A stretch of DNA of 64,000 bases, taken from positions 31,230-95,229 of the forward strand of contig NZ_MUKU01000019.1 in NCBI RefSeq assembly GCF_002081825.1, in the 5' to 3' direction. Below, in pieces: positions 35,746 through 43,747 of this stretch. Under the pieces are notes generated by a model, which saw nothing but the letters and a program-made list of their open reading frames with translations, was not told the DNA's origin and ran no database searches. How positions within the stretch are numbered: the stretch's first letter is position 1; each line of letters begins with the position of its first letter. The DNA is from Chromobacterium haemolyticum. Lineage in GTDB: Bacteria; Pseudomonadota; Gammaproteobacteria; Burkholderiales; Chromobacteriaceae. The translations under genes were made by a program, and so were the position numbers.

Positions 35746-36115
35746 GAGCCTGTTCACGATCTTTTCAAACCGGAACGGAAGTATTGTTCAAAGCATTGAA
35801 TCCGCTACGCGGATGATGATTTAGGGCCGGTTCCGCCCGGCGAACGGAAAGGGAGATTTGCGCGGCCAAATCTCCCTTTACCCTAAAGGCCGCCCTGTAC
35901 GCCTGGCCTGCGGCTACCCGTCGGGTCCCGTCAGTCCCGAGGCGCGGCTGAACTCGCAGCGCGCTAACGTCGCGCTGCTCGAACAAGCAGCCGCTTAAAA
36001 CCTCGGGCCTGCCACCCGACGGCAGGCTTGAAGGGATCCGGGGCGCGTCGGATACAGGGTTTCCTACGTATCTAGCAACGGTTAAGCACATCTACAAAAG
36101 ATCGTGAACAGGTTC
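35746..36115. repeat. 370 bp composite MITE-like element (copy 7) with long interior
   Basis: Ends are exact inverted copies of the family (GAGCCTGTTCACGATCTTTT left, AAAAGATCGTGAACAGGTTC right), flanked by TAA at 35743-35745 and 36116-36118. Immediately to the left lies the right end of another copy (GTCGTGAACAGGCTC ending at 35742), sharing the TAA. The last element base plus TAA creates the TAG stop of the dipeptidase gene. The interior is unrelated to other copies and is strongly structured. Together with the remnant this fills the gap between the binding-protein and dipeptidase genes; no protein gene is convincing. Confidence 0.85.
35840..36062 (-). ncRNA. Candidate structured RNA inside the 370 bp element, C4-antisense-like
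   Basis: Read on the minus strand the interior shows GCCTGCC-GTCGGGT-GGCAGGC (36007-36027), an adjacent CCGAGG...CCTCGG pairing that closes a domain with GCTGCTTGTTCGAGCAGC, then ACCCGAC (35920-35926), which can pair with the GTCGGGT loop, and finally a 13 bp perfect hairpin AAAGGGAGATTTG/CAAATCTCCCTTT (35848-35879). Loop-to-segment complementarity of this kind, and the overall wording, resemble phage C4/P4-type immunity RNAs as I recall them. That identity is an inference and needs a covariance-model search. A minus-strand 108-codon frame through it looks like a by-product of the structure. Confidence 0.35.
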
Positions 36116-37083
36116 TAAGCCCCCCACACCTCGCCAAACACCCGCAACCAATTCTCCCCCAGCACTTTGCGAATCTTGCTCTCAGGCCAGCCGGCCCGCT
36201 GCATCGCCGCGGTCAGATTGGGCGTTTCGCCTATGGTGCGAATGCCTTCCGGGTTGAGGATGGCGCCGAAATCGGTCAGTCGGCGATACCGGCCTTTGTC
36301 GTGGGTGATCCAGTCGAAGAAGACCTGATCGTAGCCCTGGGTGAAGTCGGTGCCGTAGCCGACGCAGTCTTCGCCCACCAGCGCGATCACGTAATCCATC
36401 GCTTCCACGTAGTCGTCCACGGTGGCTTCGATACCGCGGCGCAGAAAGGGCGGAAACATGGTGACGCCGATGAAGCCGCCATGATCGGCGATGAAGCGCA
36501 GCTCCTCGTCGCTCTTGTTTCGCGGATGCGGCTTGAGGCCCGAGGGCAGGCAATGGGAGTAACAGACCGGCTTTTTCGATTCCAGAACGGCTTCGCGCGA
36601 AGTCAGGCCGCCCACATGGGACAGGTCCACCATGATGCCGACGCGGTTCATTTCCGCAATGACTTCGCGGCCGAAGCCGGACAGGCCGCCGTCGCGTTCG
36701 TAACAGCCGGTGCCGATCAGGTTTTGCGTGTTGTAGCACAGCTGCACCACGCGCACGCCCATGTCGGCGAAGGCTTCGATGGATTCCAGCCTGTCCTCGA
36801 AGGCGTGGGCGTTCTGAAAGCCCAAGATGACGCCGGTGCGGCCTTCCGCCTTGGCGCGGCGGATATCCTCTACGCCGCGCACCAGGGTCAAGAGATCGCC
36901 GTGCTCGCGGATCAGCCCTTTCATCTCGGCGATATTGTTCACGGTGTCCTGAAAGCCCTCCCACACCGACACGGTGCAATTGGCGGCGCTCAAACCGCCG
37001 CGGCGCATGTCCTCGAACACCGGCCGCGCCCATTTGGCGATGATCAGTCCGTCTATCACCAGCGCGTCTGCGTGCAAATCCAT
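36115..37083 (-). CDS. Membrane-dipeptidase family hydrolase of the betaine cluster
   Basis: A 322-residue renal-dipeptidase-like (peptidase M19) metalloenzyme. Zinc-site segments are visible as HADALVIDGL near the start (DxH-like, diverged), GVILGFQNAHAFED, MVDLSHVGG and KPVCYSHCLPSGL with later NKSDEELRFIADHGGFIGV, and TDFTQGYDQV near the C-terminus. A homologue adjoins dgcA in Pseudomonas, so the link to methylated-glycine metabolism is conserved, but its substrate is not established. AAGGAG lies six bases before the ATG at 37083; the ATG at 37089 directly abuts it and is unlikely. The TAG stop is formed across the junction with the 370 bp repeat. Confidence 0.82.
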   Translation of the reverse strand: MDLHADALVIDGLIIAKWARPVFEDMRRGGLSAANCTVSVWEGFQDTVNNIAEMKGLIREHGDLLTLVRGVEDIRRAKAEGRTGVILGFQNAHAFEDRLESIEAFADMGVRVVQLCYNTQNLIGTGCYERDGGLSGFGREVIAEMNRVGIMVDLSHVGGLTSREAVLESKKPVCYSHCLPSGLKPHPRNKSDEELRFIADHGGFIGVTMFPPFLRRGIEATVDDYVEAMDYVIALVGEDCVGYGTDFTQGYDQVFFDWITHDKGRYRRLTDFGAILNPEGIRTIGETPNLTAAMQRAGWPESKIRKVLGENWLRVFGEVWGA

Positions 37084-37157
37084 TGCCATCTCCTTCTAGC
37101 TTGTCCACGCCTAGGTCCAACTATCCCGCCGCAGCGCCACGGACTTTGAATCATTTT

Positions 37158-37850
37158 TTAAGAACTCTCGCTCAGGACCGCTGCCGGCGCCGGCCGCGCC
37201 AGTTGCGCCCACAGCGGATGGCCGGCGTCCTCCGGCAGCTCGCACACCGCGAAGCCGTAAGGCCGGGCCGCGCGCCGCAACAGCAGCCAGACGTAGTCGG
37301 CAAAGCTGCGGCGGCACACCACGAACACGCCGTCGCCGTCCAGGCGCAGCACTTGAACCACCGCCTTGCCCAGCAGCGTGCTGACGCCCTGGCCGGGACG
37401 CAGCGCTTCGAAAGCGTAGCCGCCCAGATGGCGCAGCACGGCCAGATGCGGCTCGCCGCACAGGTAGACGGCGGTGAAGCCGCCGCTGACGTCCAGCGCC
37501 TGGGCGAACAGGCGCTGCTCGGCGAAGCCCCGCTCCAGCGCCGGCAACCAGGCGGCCAGGCGCTGGCGGCGGCTGATCAGCAGCCATTCGTCCGGCGACA
37601 GCCACAGCAGCGCGCCGCCCTCCCCCTGGCTCAAGGTCTTGGGCCGGCGCGGCGGCTCCAGCCCGGTGATCCGCGCCGTCAGCTCGAAAAACCCGGCCTC
37701 GGCGCCGTCGCCGCGCAGCAGCGCATAGCCCAGATTGGGCGCTTCATTGCCCCAGACGCGGCCGTCGGCGCGGCGCGCTTCGGCCGCTTCCGGCAAATCC
37801 AGATGCCGCAAGGGCGATTCCAGCACAGGCTTGAACGCGGATTCAGACAT
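37158..37850 (-). CDS. soxG: Sarcosine oxidase, gamma subunit
   Basis: A 230-residue SoxG protein, the structural subunit of the heterotetrameric enzyme. It resembles the aminomethyltransferase fold: GALLWLSPDEWLLIS, ALDVSGGFTAVYLCGEPHLAVLRHLGGYAF and FVVCRRSFADYVWLLLRRAARPYGF. It overlaps the soxA stop by 8 bp and is the last gene of soxBDAG. After it come 74 bp before the dipeptidase start. Length fits the family (about 200-230). Confidence 0.88.
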   Translation of the reverse strand: MSESAFKPVLESPLRHLDLPEAAEARRADGRVWGNEAPNLGYALLRGDGAEAGFFELTARITGLEPPRRPKTLSQGEGGALLWLSPDEWLLISRRQRLAAWLPALERGFAEQRLFAQALDVSGGFTAVYLCGEPHLAVLRHLGGYAFEALRPGQGVSTLLGKAVVQVLRLDGDGVFVVCRRSFADYVWLLLRRAARPYGFAVCELPEDAGHPLWAQLARPAPAAVLSESS

Positions 37851-40800
37851 GCTGACGCTCCCCTTCCTTGTCGACGAAGACCGCGGACGCCACCCGCGCC
37901 GGCGCGCTATGGCCCTGCCACCACACGTGCACGGTGTCGCCTTCGCGGCGGACACCGTCCTTCAACACCGCCATGGCGATGGAGCAGCCCAGACATTCGC
38001 TGTGGTAGCTGGAGGTGACATGGCCCTGCATCGCCGCCGGCGCCGCGTCCTTGCCGTCGTTGAGAATTTGCGCGCCTTCCGGCAACACCAGCCGCGGGTC
38101 CTCCGTCAGCAGGCCCACCAACTGCTTGCGGCCCGCGCCGGCGGTGTCGGCGCGCAGCAAGGAGCGGCGACCGAGGAAGCTGAACGGTTTTTTCATGCCC
38201 ACCGCCCAACCCATGGCCAGATCGTTAGGGCTCATCGAGCCGTCGCTGTCCTGGCCGACGATGATGAAGCCCTTCTCGGCGCGCAAGACGTGCATGGCCT
38301 CGGTGCCGTAGGGCGTGATGCCGAACTCGTCCCCGGCCCGCATCGCCTCCTCCCACAGATAACGGCCGTAGCCGGCGTCCACATTGATCTCGTAAGCCAA
38401 TTCGCCGGAGAAACTGATGCGGAACACCCGCGCCGGCACGCCGGCCACGGTGCCGACGCGGCCCTCCATGAACCGGAAGGCCTGAGGATCGAGATCAATA
38501 TCCGTGCACAGCTTGCGCAACACCGCCCGGCTTTGCGGGCCCACCAGCGCCGTGGTGGCCCAGTGATCGGTGATGGAGCTGAAGCGCACCTTGAGTTCCG
38601 GCCATTCGGTCTGATGCCAGCGCTCCAGCCAGCTGTAAACCCGGGCCGCGCCGCCGGTGGTGGTGGTCATGTGGAAATGGTCGTCCGCCAGGCAGGCGGT
38701 GACGCCGTCGTCCATCACCATGCCGTTTTCATCCAGCATCAGACCGTAGCGGCATTTGCCCGGCTCCAGCTTGCTCCAGGCATTGCTGTAGACGCGGCCC
38801 AGAAACTCGCGCGCGTCCGGGCCGCGCACATCGATCTTGCCCAGAGTGGAGGCGTCCATCACCGCCACCCCTTGGCGGGCGGCGCGGCATTCGCGGCGCA
38901 CCGCCGCGTGCAGGTCCTCGCCCGGCCGCGGGAAATACCAGGGCCGCAGCCACTGCCCCACCAGCTCGTATTCAGCGCCGCGCGCGGTATGGCTGCCGTG
39001 CATGGCGGTGTAGCGGCGCGGGTCAAAGGTCTCTCCGACATGGGCGCCAGCCAGCGCGCCGAAGCTGACCGGGGTGTAGGCCGGCCGATAGGTGGTGGTG
39101 CCCACCTCGGCGATGGGCTTGCCCAGCGCCTCGGCGGCGATGGCGAAGCCGTTGACGTTGGACAGCTTGCCCTGATCGGTGCCGAAGCCCAGCGCGGTGT
39201 AGCGCTTGACGTGCTCGATGGAGCGGTAGTTTTCGCGCACCGCCAGATGGATGTCGGCGGCGGCCACGTCGTTCTGGAAATCGACGAAGGCCTTGGCGCC
39301 GACGCCTTCGCGCCGCCCGTCCGGCAAGCGGAAGATTTCACGCGGCGCGGCCACCTCCTCCGCCTCCACCCGCGGCGCGGCGCCCAGGCTTCCCCGGCCA
39401 AGCTGGGCCAGCATGGCGGCATGGCACTGGTCCAGGGCCTCGCCCAGCTCCCAGCGCCCGGTGACCGCGCCCACGCAGACGACGCCGGGCCGGCCCGCGT
39501 CCGGGCAGACGAAGGACAGACGGTCCGGACGCCACAGCGGACGGCCGCCGTTGTGGCAGAACAGATGCACGGTGGCGCTGAGCCCGCCGGAAGACAGCAC
39601 GCCGTCCAGCTCCAGCCGCGGCCCCTTGCCGGTCACGCTCCGGCCATCCGCGGCCAACTTCACCAAGTCCGCGCCGCTGACGCCGGCGCCGCCGTTCACC
39701 CGGGCAATGCCGTAACCAGCCAGCAACTCCACGCCGGCATTCTGCGCGGCGCGGCTGCGCCAGGCCGCCGCGCCGGCCGGCCGGGCGTCGGCCAGCGTCA
39801 CCGCCACGCCGGACAAGGCCAGCTCCAGCGCCGCATCGTAGGCGGCGTCGTTCTGGGTCTGCAGCAGCAGCCGGCGCCCCACCGCCACGCCGTAGCGGTT
39901 CAAATAACTGTGGCCGGCGGCGGCGGTCATCACCCCGGGCAGATCGTTGTTGCCGAACACCAGCGGCCGTTCGATGGCGCCGCTGGCCAAGACCAGTTGG
40001 CCCGCGCGTATCTTGTGCAGGCGCTGGCGCGGCTGGGCCGGATCGCGCTCGGACGGCGGCAAGTGGTCCTGCAACAACTCCACAGCCAGGGCCAGATTGC
40101 CCTCATGCAAGGCAAAGACGGTGGCGCGCGGCAAGCACTGGACATTGGGCAGCGCCGCCAGCTCCTGCAAGCGCTGACGCGTCCAGTCCATCGCCTCCAG
40201 GCCGTCGATGCGCAACCGGCGCTCGCTCAGCAGCCAGCCGCCCATCTCCGCCTGTTCGTCCAGCAGCAGCGTTTTCAGGCCGGCGCGCCCCGCCAGCGTG
40301 GCCGCCCACAAGCCGGCCGCGCCGCCGCCCACCACCAGCAGGTCCACATGGTGGTGCAGATGATCGTAATGCTCCGGGTCCGGCAGCCGCGGCGCTTGGC
40401 CGTAACCGGCGGCTTCGCGGATGCGGCGCTCGTAAAACGGCCAAGCCCCCGCCGGCTGCATGAAGGTCTTGTAATAAAAACCCGGCGGTAGGAAGCGCTC
40501 CAGCCGGCCCAGCGCGCCCTTGAGCCGCATGCCCCAGGATGCGTCCCCCAAGCCGCTAAAGGCCTGCAAGCCTTGATACAGCTCCACCTGGGTGGCTTTG
40601 AGATCCGGCGTGCTCAAAGCGCCGCTTTCCAGCTGGATCAAGGCGTTGGGCTCTTCTGCGCCAAAACCGACGATGCCGCGCGGCCGGCCGTACTTGAAGC
40701 TGCGGCCCAAGAGCCGCACGCCGTTGGCCAGCAGCGCCGAGGCCAGAGTGTCGCCGGCGAAGCCCTGATAGGCCGCGCGGTCCAGGGTGAAGGCCAATGG

Positions 40801-40851
40801 CCGATTGCGGTCGATGCGCTCGCCGGGACGATGGATGCGATAGCCGCTCAC
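37843..40851 (-). CDS. soxA: Sarcosine oxidase, alpha subunit
   Basis: A 1002-residue subunit starting at GTG (40851), coupled to soxD by GTGA overlap and preceded by GGAGGATCCGGC. The N-terminal ferredoxin-like domain includes ASALLANGVRLLGRSFKYGRPRG. The NAD/FAD dinucleotide domain contains VVGGGAAGLWAATLAGRAG, and the C-terminal third is a glycine-cleavage T-protein-like folate domain (VRGPDAREFLGRVYSNAWSKLEPGKCRYGLML; YGTEAMHVLRAEKGF). The enzyme oxidises sarcosine to glycine, passing the one-carbon unit to tetrahydrofolate as 5,10-methylene-THF. An ATG-only prediction would give a false longer N-terminus. Confidence 0.93.
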   Translation of the reverse strand: MSGYRIHRPGERIDRNRPLAFTLDRAAYQGFAGDTLASALLANGVRLLGRSFKYGRPRGIVGFGAEEPNALIQLESGALSTPDLKATQVELYQGLQAFSGLGDASWGMRLKGALGRLERFLPPGFYYKTFMQPAGAWPFYERRIREAAGYGQAPRLPDPEHYDHLHHHVDLLVVGGGAAGLWAATLAGRAGLKTLLLDEQAEMGGWLLSERRLRIDGLEAMDWTRQRLQELAALPNVQCLPRATVFALHEGNLALAVELLQDHLPPSERDPAQPRQRLHKIRAGQLVLASGAIERPLVFGNNDLPGVMTAAAGHSYLNRYGVAVGRRLLLQTQNDAAYDAALELALSGVAVTLADARPAGAAAWRSRAAQNAGVELLAGYGIARVNGGAGVSGADLVKLAADGRSVTGKGPRLELDGVLSSGGLSATVHLFCHNGGRPLWRPDRLSFVCPDAGRPGVVCVGAVTGRWELGEALDQCHAAMLAQLGRGSLGAAPRVEAEEVAAPREIFRLPDGRREGVGAKAFVDFQNDVAAADIHLAVRENYRSIEHVKRYTALGFGTDQGKLSNVNGFAIAAEALGKPIAEVGTTTYRPAYTPVSFGALAGAHVGETFDPRRYTAMHGSHTARGAEYELVGQWLRPWYFPRPGEDLHAAVRRECRAARQGVAVMDASTLGKIDVRGPDAREFLGRVYSNAWSKLEPGKCRYGLMLDENGMVMDDGVTACLADDHFHMTTTTGGAARVYSWLERWHQTEWPELKVRFSSITDHWATTALVGPQSRAVLRKLCTDIDLDPQAFRFMEGRVGTVAGVPARVFRISFSGELAYEINVDAGYGRYLWEEAMRAGDEFGITPYGTEAMHVLRAEKGFIIVGQDSDGSMSPNDLAMGWAVGMKKPFSFLGRRSLLRADTAGAGRKQLVGLLTEDPRLVLPEGAQILNDGKDAAPAAMQGHVTSSYHSECLGCSIAMAVLKDGVRREGDTVHVWWQGHSAPARVASAVFVDKEGERQHV

Positions 40852-41144
40852 GCCGGATCCTCCTGCAAATAAAGGGCCTTGCCCTCGGCCAGCGTCCAGC
40901 TGCCGGCGATCTCGTAGCTGACGGTGTGACGCCGGACGGCGAACACCTTGCGGCAGCCGGCGGCGTGTTGCCATTGCTCCCAATGCCAGCCGCGCGGGTT
41001 CTTGCGGCAGAACAGGTAATCGCCCCAGGCCTCGTCGTCCACCTGCTCCGGCGCCGCCGGACGGACGATGAAGGCCTCCCCGGCGTAGTCGAACTCTTCC
41101 TCCTCCCGCGCCTCCCCGCAATGCGGGCAATGAATCAGCAGCAT
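40848..41144 (-). CDS. soxD: Sarcosine oxidase, delta subunit
   Basis: A 98-residue SoxD. The N-terminal zinc ribbon starts MLLIHCPHCGEAREEEEFDYAGEA and continues with YLFCRKNPRGWHWEQWQHAAGCRKVF, giving the usual Cys/His zinc ligands. GGGAGACGCCG precedes the ATG at 41144. It lies between soxB and soxA and overlaps soxA. Family members are about 90-100 residues. Confidence 0.92.
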   Translation of the reverse strand: MLLIHCPHCGEAREEEEFDYAGEAFIVRPAAPEQVDDEAWGDYLFCRKNPRGWHWEQWQHAAGCRKVFAVRRHTVSYEIAGSWTLAEGKALYLQEDPA

Positions 41145-41155
41145 CGGCGTCTCCC

Positions 41156-42409
41156 TCAATGCGCCACGGCGGCGGCGCCGTGTTCGTCTATCAAGCGGCC
41201 GGAAGCGAAACGCTCCAGCGAAAAAGCCGCGTTCAGCGGATGCGGCTGGTCATGAGCGATGGTGTGGGCGAACACGTGGCCGGAGCCCGGCGTGGCCTTG
41301 AAGCCGCCGGTGCCCCAGCCGCAGTTGAAATACAGGCCCTGGATCCGGGTCTTGCCGATGATGGGGCAGGCGTCCGGCGATACGTCCACGATGCCGCCCC
41401 ACTGCCGGTTCATCCGCAGCCGAGAGAAGGACGGAAACAGCTCGACGATGGCCGCCGCCGTGTGCTCGATCACATGCGGGCTGCCGCGCTGGCCGTAGCC
41501 CAGATAGCTGTCTATGCCGGCGCCTATCACCAGTTCGCCCTTGTCCGACTGGCTGATGTAGCCATGCACCGCGCCGGACATCACCACCGTGTCCAGGCAG
41601 GGTTTCAGGGATTCGGACACAAAGGCCTGCAAAGGGTGGCTTTCCAGCGGCAGCCGCAAACCGGCCATCCGCGCCAGCGTGGAACTGTTGCCGGCGGCCA
41701 CGCAGCCCACCTTGTCGGCGCGGATCTCGCCGCGTCCGGTTTGCACCCCGCGCACCCGGCCGTCCTCGATCAGCAGGCCGGTGACCTCGCACTCCTCGAT
41801 GATGTCCACGCCCAGCGCGCTGGCGGCGCGGGCGAAGCCCCAGGCCACCGCGTCATGGCGCGCCACCCCGCCGCGCGGCTGATAGCTGGCGCCCAGGATC
41901 GGATAGCGGACGTCGCCGCCTATGGCGATCAAGGGCACCCGCTCCTTGATCTCCCGCGGGGACAGCACCTCGGCGTCCACGCCGTTGAGCAGATTGGCGT
42001 TGACCCGGCGCTCGATGTCTCGCATGTCCTGCAGGCTGTGGCCCAGGTTCATCACTCCGCGCTGGCTGAACATCACGTTGAAGTTCAGCTCCTGGGACAG
42101 GCCCTCCCACAGCTTGAGCGCGTGCTCGTACAGCTGCGAAGACTCGTCCCACAGATAGTTGGAGCGGATGATGGTGGTGTTGCGCGCGGTGTTGCCGCCG
42201 CCCAGATAGCCTTTTTCCAGCACCGCCACCTTGCGGACGCCGTGCACGCTGGCCAGGTAATAGGCGGTGGCCAGGCCGTGGCCGCCGCCGCCGACGATGA
42301 TAACGTCGTAGCGGATTTCCGGCTGCGGGCTGCGCCAGGCCGGCTGCCAGCCCTGATGATGCCCAAGCCCGTGCCGGATCAGGCTCCACAGCGAGTATCG
42401 GTTTGCCAT
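41156..42409 (-). CDS. soxB: Sarcosine oxidase, beta subunit
   Basis: A 417-residue FAD-dependent oxidase subunit. The FAD Rossmann motif is [18 protein letters not shown] (residues 36-53), and [12 protein letters not shown] holds His185, corresponding to the His that covalently binds FMN in heterotetrameric sarcosine oxidases. GGGAGCGCAG precedes the ATG at 42409. It is the first gene of soxBDAG and faces purU across a 231 bp divergent region. Monomeric sarcosine oxidases lack the SoxD/A/G partners found here. Confidence 0.93.
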   Translation of the reverse strand: MANRYSLWSLIRHGLGHHQGWQPAWRSPQPEIRYDVIIVGGGGHGLATAYYLASVHGVRKVAVLEKGYLGGGNTARNTTIIRSNYLWDESSQLYEHALKLWEGLSQELNFNVMFSQRGVMNLGHSLQDMRDIERRVNANLLNGVDAEVLSPREIKERVPLIAIGGDVRYPILGASYQPRGGVARHDAVAWGFARAASALGVDIIEECEVTGLLIEDGRVRGVQTGRGEIRADKVGCVAAGNSSTLARMAGLRLPLESHPLQAFVSESLKPCLDTVVMSGAVHGYISQSDKGELVIGAGIDSYLGYGQRGSPHVIEHTAAAIVELFPSFSRLRMNRQWGGIVDVSPDACPIIGKTRIQGLYFNCGWGTGGFKATPGSGHVFAHTIAHDQPHPLNAAFSLERFASGRLIDEHGAAAVAH

Positions 42410-42640
42410 CTGCGCTCCCGCCGCCGGGCCGCCATGGGCCCGCGCCGCTGCTGTCGAGGTTGAGGAAAGCCTCATTCTCCGGGCGACGCCGACGGCGCAT
42501 TTGGCTGGAAAGGACAGCCTCTTGCCCGCACGCGACACGGCGATGTCCAAAATCCACGCAAAGCGGACGCATGGCGGACAGCGCGTGCGCGGGACAAGGC
42601 CTAGATTGGCCCATGCCGCCCCACAATTCAGGACACGCCA
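42410..42640. promoter_or_regulatory. Divergent soxB/purU promoter region
   Basis: 231 bp between divergent soxB and purU, the only obvious place for the sox promoter and the likely site for GbdR action. No gene and no certain operator could be identified by eye. Confidence 0.45.
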
Positions 42641-43507
42641 ATGATCTCAGACGCCCCCTCCTACGTGCTCAGCTTCGCCTGCCGCAGCGCCTCCGGCCAA
42701 GTGGCCGGCTTCTCCGCTTTGCTGGAGCAGCAAGGCTGCTATATCGATGAACTGGCGGTGTTCGACGACGCCCGCAGCCGACGCTTCTTCGTACGCTGCG
42801 TTTTCCACCCAGAGCGGCCGGACTTCGCACCGGAACGGTTGGCCGACGGCATGGCGCGGATGGGCGACCACTATCAAGACCTGCAATGGCGGCTGCACGA
42901 CCGGCGCCAACGCGCGAGGGTGCTGATCATGGTGTCCAAGCTGGACCATTGCCTGAACGACTTGCTCTATCGCCAGAAGATGGGCGATCTGGACATGACG
43001 GTGGCCGCCGTCGTCTCCAATCACCGCGACCTCGCCCCCATCGCCGAGGCCTACGGCCTGCCCTTCCACCATCTGCCGCTCAGCCCGGACAACAAGCCGC
43101 GCCAGGAGGCCGCACTGCTGGCGCTGATGGAGGGCAGCCAGGCGGAGCTGCTGGTGCTGGCCCGCTATATGCAGGTGCTCTCCAGCGCCACCGCCGCAAA
43201 ACTGGCCGGCCGCGCCATCAATATCCATCACTCCTTCCTTCCCGGCTTCAAGGGGGCGCGGCCGTATCAGCAGGCGCACGAGCGCGGCGTCAAGCTGATA
43301 GGCGCCACCGCCCACTACATCACCGACGATCTGGACGAAGGCCCGATCATCGAACAAGTGGTGGAACGGGTGGACCACGCCTACAGCCCGGAGCAATTGC
43401 AGGCCGCCGGCCGCGACATGGAATGCCAGGCGCTGGCGCGCGCGGTGCGCTGCCATCTGGAGCGGCGCGTCTTCATCACCGAGCGGCGCACTGTGGTATT
43501 ACGCTGA
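42641..43507 (+). CDS. purU: Formyltetrahydrofolate deformylase
   Basis: A 288-residue PurU: an N-terminal ACT domain (about 8-85) followed by a formyltransferase-type hydrolase domain. The active-site region [38 protein letters not shown] contains the conserved Asn, His and Asp residues. It hydrolyses 10-formyl-THF to formate and THF. Placed against sox, it would recycle the folate loaded with one-carbon units by sarcosine oxidase, and its formate can be burnt by FdsGBAD. Divergent from soxB; a repeat begins 14 bp after its stop. Confidence 0.92.
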   Translation: MISDAPSYVLSFACRSASGQVAGFSALLEQQGCYIDELAVFDDARSRRFFVRCVFHPERPDFAPERLADGMARMGDHYQDLQWRLHDRRQRARVLIMVSKLDHCLNDLLYRQKMGDLDMTVAAVVSNHRDLAPIAEAYGLPFHHLPLSPDNKPRQEAALLALMEGSQAELLVLARYMQVLSSATAAKLAGRAINIHHSFLPGFKGARPYQQAHERGVKLIGATAHYITDDLDEGPIIEQVVERVDHAYSPEQLQAAGRDMECQALARAVRCHLERRVFITERRTVVLR

Positions 43508-43521
43508 CAGTTGCCCGGCTA

Positions 43522-43665
43522 GAGCCTGTCCACGATCTGCTGCGCGTCGTGAGACGCTGCATTGGTAAGTACCCCTTCGAAATGCCCATGCACCAAGAGT
43601 ACGTTCCGCTTTCTCAGCCGTTTTCGCCTTGTCTCGCCCTCGCTCGTAAAAGCGTGGACAGGCGC
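43522..43665. repeat. MITE-like repeat, copy 8
   Basis: 144 bp with ends GAGCCTGTCCACGATCTGC and GCGTGGACAGGCGC. Flanks are CTA and TAA, so the duplication is imperfect. The interior CAGCCGTTTTCGCCTTGTCTCGCCCTCGCTCG matches the family. It lies between purU and the DUF3141 gene. Confidence 0.75.
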
Positions 43666-43747
43666 TAACAGGAACTTTATCTATTGCAACGCAACAAAAG
43701 GAGGGTACAGTAGCCAGTTATCCGTCATACCAACCAAGAGGTGCCGT

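Noticed and set aside
35765..36091. Minus-strand 108-codon frame inside the 370 bp repeat
   Set aside because: It lies wholly within a mobile, strongly structured element, has no ribosome site that I can see, and its codons follow stem-loop arms. Treated as a by-product of the RNA-like structure.
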